Of a DNA stretch of 39,451 nt, positions 34,248-39,451 are shown piece after piece. Positions within the stretch are counted from its first letter, which is position 1; every line of letters starts with the position of its first letter. Source of the DNA: Bernardetia sp. GTDB taxonomy: Bacteria > Bacteroidota > Bacteroidia > Cytophagales > Bernardetiaceae. The notes beneath the pieces are model-generated. The model made no database searches, was not told where the DNA came from, and was given only the letters and a program-made list of their open reading frames with translations. The stretch lies in the NCBI RefSeq assembly GCF_020630935.1, contig NZ_JAHDIG010000012.1, positions 1 through 39,451 of the forward strand, written 5' to 3'. Both the position numbers and the translations under genes were made by a program.

Positions 34248-36680
34248 ATGACTACAGCTCAAGCTCCTGCTAGTGTAGAGAACAGCAAAAGCGCAAAAAA
34301 AACAGCAGAACGTCACATCCGTAAGGTGGCAATTTTAGGTTCTGGTGTAATGGGTTCTCGTATTGCAGCTCATTTCGCTAACATCGGTTGTGAAGTTGTC
34401 TTATTAGACATCATTCCATTAGAAGCTCCAAAAGACGAAAAGCAAGAAAAAAGTCTTCTTTGGAGAAACAGTTTGGTAAACAAGTTCCTCGTAGAAGCTA
34501 CTAAATCTAAGCCTGCGCCTTTTTATAGCACTAGCTTTGCCAGCCGTATCAAAACAGGAAACCTTACTGATAATTTAGATTGGATTGCTGATTGTGATTT
34601 AATCTTAGAAGCTGTCATTGAAAGACTTGATATAAAACAACAACTTTTTGAAAGAGTAGAGCAGTATCGTAGAGAAGATGCTATCATCGCTTCAAATACT
34701 TCTGGTATTCCAATGCACATGCTCATCGAAGGCAGAAGCCAAGGCTTTAAAGAGCATTTTTGTGGAATGCACTTCTTCAACCCTCCTCGTTATATGCGTT
34801 TGTTGGAGATTATTCCTTGTGAGCATACAAAACCAGAAATTGTAGATTTCTTATTACACTACGGCGACCTTTATTTAGGTAAAGAAACAGTTCTTTGTAA
34901 AGATACTCCAGCATTTATCGCTAACCGTGTAGGTGTTTTTGCAATTATGTCTGGTCTTCACGCTGTTGAAAAGTATGGTCTGACAGTAGGTGAAGTAGAT
35001 AGACTTACAGGTCCAATTATCGGACGTGCAAAATCGGCTACTTTCCGTACCCTTGACGTAGTTGGATTAGATACAACTATCAAAGTAGCGCAAGGTGTAG
35101 CGCAAAACGTTCCAAACGACGAGCAAAAACACATGTTTGAGCTTCCAAACATTGTTAAAGAACTTGATAAACGCAAATGGTACGGAGATAAAACCAAACA
35201 AGGTTATTTCAAGAAAACAAAAGACGAAAAAGGCAAAACTGTAATCCTTGAGTTAGATTTAGTTAATTACGAATACAAGCCAACAGAAAAGCCAAATATT
35301 AAAGTATATGGCAAAGCAAAAGATGAGGATGATTTGAGCAAGCGTTTTGCAATCTTCTTAAATGATGATTCAAAATATGGAGAGTTTTTCCGTACTACTT
35401 TCTATGATGTTTTTGCTTACGTTTCTAACCGTATTCCAGAAATTGCAGACCACGTTTATCAGATAGATGACGCTGTTTCAGCTGGTTTTGGTTGGGAAAT
35501 GGGACCTTTCGCTACTTGGGATGCACTTGGTGTACAAGATACGATTGCCAAAATGGAAGAAGCTGGCTATAAAGTAGCTGACTGGGTAAAAGGAGTAGAT
35601 TCGTTCTTCAAAACAGAAAACGGTCAGAGAAAATATTACGATATTGAATCTAAATCGTACAAGACAGTTCCAGGAACTGAAGAATTTATTGTTTTAGATG
35701 CAATCCGTGGAACAAATAAGGTTTGGGGCAACGACGGAACAACTATCTTTGATTTGGGAGATGGAGTTTTAGGACTTGAGTTCCATACAAAAATGAATGC
35801 TATCGGTAGTGAAGTAATTGAAGGTATCAATACAGCTATTTCTTTAGCAGAAAAAGATTATACAAGTTTAGTAATTGGTAATGATTCACCAAACTTCTCA
35901 GCAGGTGCAAACTTGGCTATGCTTTATATGTATGCGTTGGAGCAAGAATTTGACGAAATTGAAATGATGATTCGTCAGTTCCAAAATACAATGATGAGAG
36001 CAAAATATTCTGCCATCCCTGTTGTAGCTGCTACATCTGGCTTAGCTCTTGGTGGTGGTTGTGAGCTTTGTTTACACGCAGACCACGTACAAGCACATAC
36101 AGAAACATATATGGGATTGGTTGAAGTTGGTGTAGGTCTTATTCCAGCAGGTGGAGGAACAAAAGAAATGATTCGTCGTACTGCTAACTCTTACGCTGGT
36201 GGCGATCCTAAGGTAAATCGTTTACAAGAAATTTTCTTGAATATTGCGACAGCTAAAGTAGCTACTTCAGCACAAGAGGCTTTAGAAATGGGATTCCTTC
36301 GTGGACACGATGACTACACGCTCAACCGTTCAAGACTTTTAGCTGATGCAAAACGCAAGGCAATGGAAATGGTAGCTTCTGGTTATACACAGCCTACACA
36401 ACAACAAGATATCGCAGTAGAAGGACGTACAGCTTTAGCTACCTTTACAGCAGGTGCAGTAGGCATGATGTACGGACACTATGCGTCTGAACACGATATC
36501 AAAATTGCTAAAAAATTAGCTTACGTAATCGCTGGTGGCGACCTTTCAGGACCTGCAAAAGTTTCGGAACAATATCTTTTAGATTTAGAAAGAGAAGCAT
36601 TCTTATCGCTTACAGGTGAGCAAAAAACTTTAGACAGAGTAAATAGCATCTTGTTTAAAGGAAAACCACTTCGTAACTAA
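34248..36680 (+). CDS. fadN: 3-hydroxyacyl-CoA dehydrogenase/enoyl-CoA hydratase, FadN-type
   Basis: Bifunctional beta-oxidation enzyme of 810 residues. Order is dehydrogenase first, hydratase last, as in Bacillus FadN and opposite to FadB/FadJ. NAD motif VAILGSGVMGSRIAAHFA (28-45); 3-hydroxyacyl-CoA block GMHFFNPPRYMRLLEII and DTPAFIANRVGVF; C-terminal dehydrogenase part GFGWEMGPFATWDALG. The hydratase part runs from about 510: SPNFSAGANLAML, GLALGGGCELCLHAD (Glu about 605) and YMGLVEVGVGLIPAGGG (second catalytic Glu). Both active sites look intact. Downstream fadA completes the cycle after 164 nt containing a hairpin and repeats. Confidence 0.93.
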   Translation: MTTAQAPASVENSKSAKKTAERHIRKVAILGSGVMGSRIAAHFANIGCEVVLLDIIPLEAPKDEKQEKSLLWRNSLVNKFLVEATKSKPAPFYSTSFASRIKTGNLTDNLDWIADCDLILEAVIERLDIKQQLFERVEQYRREDAIIASNTSGIPMHMLIEGRSQGFKEHFCGMHFFNPPRYMRLLEIIPCEHTKPEIVDFLLHYGDLYLGKETVLCKDTPAFIANRVGVFAIMSGLHAVEKYGLTVGEVDRLTGPIIGRAKSATFRTLDVVGLDTTIKVAQGVAQNVPNDEQKHMFELPNIVKELDKRKWYGDKTKQGYFKKTKDEKGKTVILELDLVNYEYKPTEKPNIKVYGKAKDEDDLSKRFAIFLNDDSKYGEFFRTTFYDVFAYVSNRIPEIADHVYQIDDAVSAGFGWEMGPFATWDALGVQDTIAKMEEAGYKVADWVKGVDSFFKTENGQRKYYDIESKSYKTVPGTEEFIVLDAIRGTNKVWGNDGTTIFDLGDGVLGLEFHTKMNAIGSEVIEGINTAISLAEKDYTSLVIGNDSPNFSAGANLAMLYMYALEQEFDEIEMMIRQFQNTMMRAKYSAIPVVAATSGLALGGGCELCLHADHVQAHTETYMGLVEVGVGLIPAGGGTKEMIRRTANSYAGGDPKVNRLQEIFLNIATAKVATSAQEALEMGFLRGHDDYTLNRSRLLADAKRKAMEMVASGYTQPTQQQDIAVEGRTALATFTAGAVGMMYGHYASEHDIKIAKKLAYVIAGGDLSGPAKVSEQYLLDLEREAFLSLTGEQKTLDRVNSILFKGKPLRN

Positions 36681-36694
36681 TTGATAATTAAAAA

Positions 36695-36733
36695 TTGAGA
36701 ATGGATAATTAAAAATTCTCAAAACTTTTTTTT
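36695..36733 (+). terminator. Terminator or attenuator between fadN and fadA
   Basis: TTGAGAAT (36695-36702)/ATTCTCAA (36715-36722) 8-bp stem, 12-nt loop, then AAAC and T8. A GATAATTAAAAATT direct repeat (36683 and 36704) is part of the same AT-rich extragenic type as near kdsB. It could lower fadA expression relative to fadN. Confidence 0.55.
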
Positions 36734-36750
36734 AATATATAAAATAACAA

Positions 36751-36841
36751 AGTTATCAGTAACTCTTCTCAACAGTTTTCAACTGTTGGAAACTTGGTTT
36801 TAACTGGTTACTGATGACTGATAACTGATAACTGATAACTG
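36751..36841. repeat. fadA leader repeat: heptamer array and inverted elements
   Basis: ACTGAT(A/G) repeated 4.6 times at 36810-36841, ending 3 nt before the fadA ATG. Upstream AGTTATCAGTAAC (36751-36763) is the near-inverse of the array, and AACAGTT-TTC-AACTGTT (36771-36787) is a perfect hairpin. The array can therefore fold back on the leader. Confidence 0.7.
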
Positions 36842-36844
36842 AAA

Positions 36845-38023
36845 ATGAGTCAAACAGCATATATAGTAACTGGCTTCCGTAGCGCAGTAGGAAAAGCTAA
36901 AAAAGGTGGTTTCAGAAACTACCGTTCAGACGATTTGGCTGCTGATGTAATTAAGCATCTTGTAAAGTCTGTTCCAGAATTAGACCCAACACGTATTGAC
37001 GATGTTATCGTTGGTAATGCCATTCCAGAAGGTGAGCAAGGAATGCAAATGGGTAGAATCGTTTCTCTTCTTTCTCTTCCTCTCAACGTTCCAGGGATGG
37101 TCTTGAACCGTTATTGTGGTTCTGGCTTGGAGGCAATCGGCTTGGCTTCTGCACGTATTCAAGCAGGAACAGCAGATTGTATTATTGCTGGAGGAACAGA
37201 ATCTATGTCTGCTCTTCCAATGATGGGTTACAAACCTGCTCTTAACTGGAATATCGTAAGCGAACACCCAGAATACATGCTTTCTATGGGACTTACAGCA
37301 GAGGAAATTGTACGTGATTACAAAATTACTCGTCAAGACCAAGATGAGTTTTCTGTAAAGTCACACCAAAAAGCATTGAAAGCCATTGAAGAAGGTAAAT
37401 TTAAGAGTCAGATTGTTCCTGTTGAAGTAGAAGAAACTTACTACGAAGACGGACAGAAAAAAACTCGTAAATATGTAGTGGATACAGACGAAGGGCCTCG
37501 TGCAGATACGTCTATGGAAGGTTTACAGCGTTTGCGTCCTGCATTTGCAATGGACGGAACGGTTACAGCAGGTAATTCTTCTCAAACTTCAGACGGAGCA
37601 GCTTTTGTTTTGGTAATGTCTGAAAAAATGGTAGAAGAATTAGGCTTAAAACCACGTTTGAAAATGTTGGCTTACACGTCTGCTGGTGTTGATCCACGTA
37701 TTATGGGAATTGGTCCTGTGGCTGCTGTGCCGAAAGCATTGAAGCAAGCTGGCTTAAAACTAGAAGATATCGACATTATCGAACTCAATGAAGCCTTTGC
37801 AGCACAATCTTTAGCTGTAATCCGTGATTTGAAATTGGATGAAGAAAAAGTAAATCCAAACGGTGGTGCGATTGCTCTAGGACACCCTCTAGGCTGTACA
37901 GGTGCTAAACTTACAGTTCAGCTTATGAACGAAATGGAAGCTCAAGATAAGAAATACGGAATGGTTACTGCTTGTATTGGTGGTGGTCAGGGTATTGCTG
38001 GTATTTTTGAGCGTGTGAATTAA
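36845..38023 (+). CDS. fadA: Acetyl-CoA acyltransferase (3-ketoacyl-CoA thiolase)
   Basis: Last step of beta-oxidation, releasing acetyl-CoA. 392 residues, typical for the family. The acyl-accepting Cys lies in [15 protein letters not shown] (about 91), the His in [16 protein letters not shown] (about 347) and the second Cys in ACIGGGQG (about 377), with NEAFAAQ as the expected conserved block. All catalytic residues are present. Placement after fadN favours a degradative thiolase over biosynthetic acetoacetyl-CoA thiolase. Translation begins directly behind the heptamer array. Confidence 0.94.
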   Translation: MSQTAYIVTGFRSAVGKAKKGGFRNYRSDDLAADVIKHLVKSVPELDPTRIDDVIVGNAIPEGEQGMQMGRIVSLLSLPLNVPGMVLNRYCGSGLEAIGLASARIQAGTADCIIAGGTESMSALPMMGYKPALNWNIVSEHPEYMLSMGLTAEEIVRDYKITRQDQDEFSVKSHQKALKAIEEGKFKSQIVPVEVEETYYEDGQKKTRKYVVDTDEGPRADTSMEGLQRLRPAFAMDGTVTAGNSSQTSDGAAFVLVMSEKMVEELGLKPRLKMLAYTSAGVDPRIMGIGPVAAVPKALKQAGLKLEDIDIIELNEAFAAQSLAVIRDLKLDEEKVNPNGGAIALGHPLGCTGAKLTVQLMNEMEAQDKKYGMVTACIGGGQGIAGIFERVN

Positions 38024-38030
38024 TAAAACT

Positions 38031-38064
38031 AACCGTCAACGAGGTCTAAAACCGTCGTTGAGGA
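38031..38064 (+). repeat. Hairpin-repeat copy E (full length), after fadA
   Basis: AACCGTCAACGAGGTC, TAAA, ACCGTCGTTGAGGA, 8 nt after the fadA stop; same blocks as copy D in the opposite orientation. It is followed by T6 (38065-38070), so it can act as a first terminator for fadA. Confidence 0.85.
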
Positions 38065-38076
38065 TTTTTTAAAAAA

Positions 38077-38108
38077 GCTCAAAGACAAAATTGCCTTTGA
38101 GCTTTTTT
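38077..38108 (+). terminator. Second terminator downstream of fadA
   Basis: GCTCAAAG (38077-38084)/CTTTGAGC (38095-38102), 10-nt loop, flanked by A6 and T6. It follows hairpin copy E, so fadA has two tandem hairpins. Confidence 0.8.
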
Positions 38109-38124
38109 ATGTAGTTCACTCTGA

Positions 38125-38280
38125 ATGCTTTTAGACCCAAAGAAACTAAAACATAAAAAATGGGAAAAAGAAAATAAATCTATTAGCACTTTATTAGCTA
38201 AGCGAGGGGAAGAGCAATGTCAAACATATCATAAATGAGATATTGATGAGCGTTTAGTTTTGGAGATGGAGGATTTTTAA
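38125..38280 (+). pseudogene. Possible broken small gene (51 sense codons with one in-frame TGA)
   Basis: From ATG 38125 the frame reads MLLDPKKLKHKKWEKENKSI, continues about 17 residues to TGA (38236-38238), and then carries on in frame as DIDERLVLEMEDF to TAA at 38278. Both parts are charged and helix-like with no AT-driven low complexity, so they look like one protein interrupted by a stop. As written only 37 residues would be made. Unknown family; chance cannot be excluded. Confidence 0.35.
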
Positions 38281-38285
38281 TAAAA

Positions 38286-38312
38286 AAAATGCTTTTAACT
38301 GACAAGCATTTT
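38286..38312 (-). terminator. Terminator of the histidine kinase gene
   Basis: AAAATGCTT (38286-38294)/AAGCATTTT (38304-38312), 9-nt loop; on the minus strand a T run follows. The right arm overlaps the last codons of the gene. Confidence 0.65.
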
Positions 38313-39305
38313 CTTTTTAAAAGAAGGCAAATGAAGACTAAACGTTGTTTTTTCTCTTGTAGATTCTAATAAAATCACAGAACCGTGTAGTTTGTAAGCT
38401 GCTAGTTGAGTGGTATAGAGTTCTGTTCCTGTGGTTTCGTCGATGTTAGCAATTTTGTGAAATAGATTAAAAATCAGATGATAATTAGAGCTTGGAATTT
38501 CTATTCCGTTGTAACTAATAATAATTTCCAAATCTGTAGATTTTTGAAAAATTTGTAGATGAATGTATGATTTTCTATTTGCTTTGTCATCTATATGTTT
38601 GATAGCAAACTCCAAAAGATTTTTGATAATGGTCTTGAATATCTCTATATCTGTGTGAAAAAACACTTTTTCTATTTCTGTTTCTAGGTCAAAATCTATT
38701 TTAGAGTAATTGGATAGAAAACCTAATGCTTTATACATTTTTCTAACTTCTTCTACTACATCAAAGCTAGAAGGCTCTGCCACTTCATTTTTTAAAGCAT
38801 TTATATACAGCAGACTTTCCAAAATATTTCCCATTTCAAAAGAAGTCTTTCCTATTTTTTCTAAATATTCTCTTGCTAAAGGGTCTTTTACTTCTATGTT
38901 TGCTACTTGGCAAAGTCCTAAAAGCCGAGCAATAGGTCCTTTCAAATCGTGCGAAGCTCTATAAACAAATTGGTCTAATTCCGAATGGGTTGCTAAAAGC
39001 TGTGAATAAGCATTTCTAACATCGGAAGTACGCTGACTTATTTTCTTTTTTAACTCTTCATTCTGAATAGCAATCATTCTTTTCGCATTTTCTAGTTCAG
39101 TAGAATGTTTAATTGCTTGTTCGTTTATCAATGATAGTTTGTTGTGCAGTCTATCACTAATTTTTGTCAGAAATTTCATGTCAGATAGTAAATCGGCATA
39201 GTCCAAAGCCAAATGAGCATACGCATTTTTCCACTCTTCAGAGGTTAAGTTTTCATTGAGTAATAATTGAGCCCGTTCAGCAATGCGTTGTTCTTTTTCA
39301 AACAT
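38295..39305 (-). CDS. Histidine-kinase-like protein with degenerate ATPase domain
   Basis: Soluble protein of 336 residues with no membrane segment. A coiled coil (about 60-115) precedes an intact H box (YRASHDLKGPIARLLG, His119). The ATP-binding domain is altered at every box: the N box reads NLLEFAIKH with Phe233 in place of the Mg-binding Asn, the G1 box reads YNGIEI instead of DNGxGI, and the G2 region reads GTELYTT instead of GTGLGL. Length and fold otherwise match HisKA plus HATPase_c. It probably cannot make ATP-dependent phosphate transfers, so it may receive phosphate or act as a scaffold or phosphatase (inference). No response regulator is adjacent. Confidence 0.82.
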   Translation of the reverse strand: MFEKEQRIAERAQLLLNENLTSEEWKNAYAHLALDYADLLSDMKFLTKISDRLHNKLSLINEQAIKHSTELENAKRMIAIQNEELKKKISQRTSDVRNAYSQLLATHSELDQFVYRASHDLKGPIARLLGLCQVANIEVKDPLAREYLEKIGKTSFEMGNILESLLYINALKNEVAEPSSFDVVEEVRKMYKALGFLSNYSKIDFDLETEIEKVFFHTDIEIFKTIIKNLLEFAIKHIDDKANRKSYIHLQIFQKSTDLEIIISYNGIEIPSSNYHLIFNLFHKIANIDETTGTELYTTQLAAYKLHGSVILLESTREKTTFSLHLPSFKKKMLVS

Positions 39306-39451
39306 GTAAGATAGGAGTGAAATAAGTAAGATTATGTAGTGAAGATATTACTATATTAAAAAAGTAGTAGTATAAATTTACAATTTTCAACTTACTTATT
39401 CTAAAAAATGTTTCCTTTTTTTTTATTTAACATCTTATTTTGTAGAAAATT

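Overview
The window is AT-rich chromosomal DNA from a Bacteroidota bacterium, most likely order Cytophagales (Bernardetia/Flexibacter-like; this placement is inference). The evidence is: two large secreted proteins with type IX secretion (T9SS) C-terminal sorting domains, a PorP/SprF outer-membrane protein, a SprA-like outer-membrane protein, TAnnTTTG-type promoter elements, AT-rich leaders without Shine-Dalgarno sequences, and a MarR/fadN/fadA cluster. I see no phage, IS element, CRISPR array, tRNA or rRNA.

Layout. 1-2.7 kb: LRR/Ig surface protein with T9SS signal (-). 3.1-4.7 kb: MBOAT O-acyltransferase (-), divergent from a 7TM-receptor/SpoIIE-phosphatase lipoprotein (+, 4.8-7.0 kb). 7.1-8.2 kb: membrane-anchored glucosaminidase (-). 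8.5-13.7 kb: a 1732-residue secreted protein of unknown function (+). 13.7-14.8 kb: dgkA and rnhB (-), divergent from hisC and a DUF2279-like gene (+, to 17.0 kb). 17.0-18.4 kb: a STAS-like protein and an XRE/S24 repressor (-). 18.7-21.2 kb: mnmD, kdsB, fabG (+). 21.3-30.4 kb: porP/sprF-like gene, a frameshifted T9SS surface protein and a SprA-like outer-membrane protein (-). 30.6-33.2 kb: M14 peptidase (+). 33.6-38.0 kb: marR-type regulator, fadN, fadA (+). 38.3-39.3 kb: a degenerate histidine kinase (-).

How genes fit together. fadN and fadA encode the hydratase, dehydrogenase and thiolase steps of fatty-acid beta-oxidation, and the MarR regulator just upstream is their obvious candidate controller; the acyl-CoA dehydrogenase is not here. 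kdsB (LPS Kdo), fabG (fatty acids), dgkA (lipid recycling) and the MBOAT enzyme are envelope functions. The porP/sprF-like gene lies next to a gene for a likely T9SS cargo, a common arrangement. Most genes have their own promoter or terminator; long operons are not evident.

Most interesting non-gene signals: (1) a dispersed ~33-nt hairpin element with two near-identical and three diverged copies, all intergenic; (2) strong scarcity of GATC across the window, broken by a GATC-normal island at 24.9-26.7 kb that also contains a frameshift separating a signal peptide from its surface protein; (3) two short unlisted reading frames (22439-22567 minus and 38125-38280 plus) that look like remnants or small genes; (4) a perfect palindrome at the likely marR promoter; (5) a heptamer tandem repeat abutting the fadA start codon. 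No complete, clearly new multi-gene system is visible.
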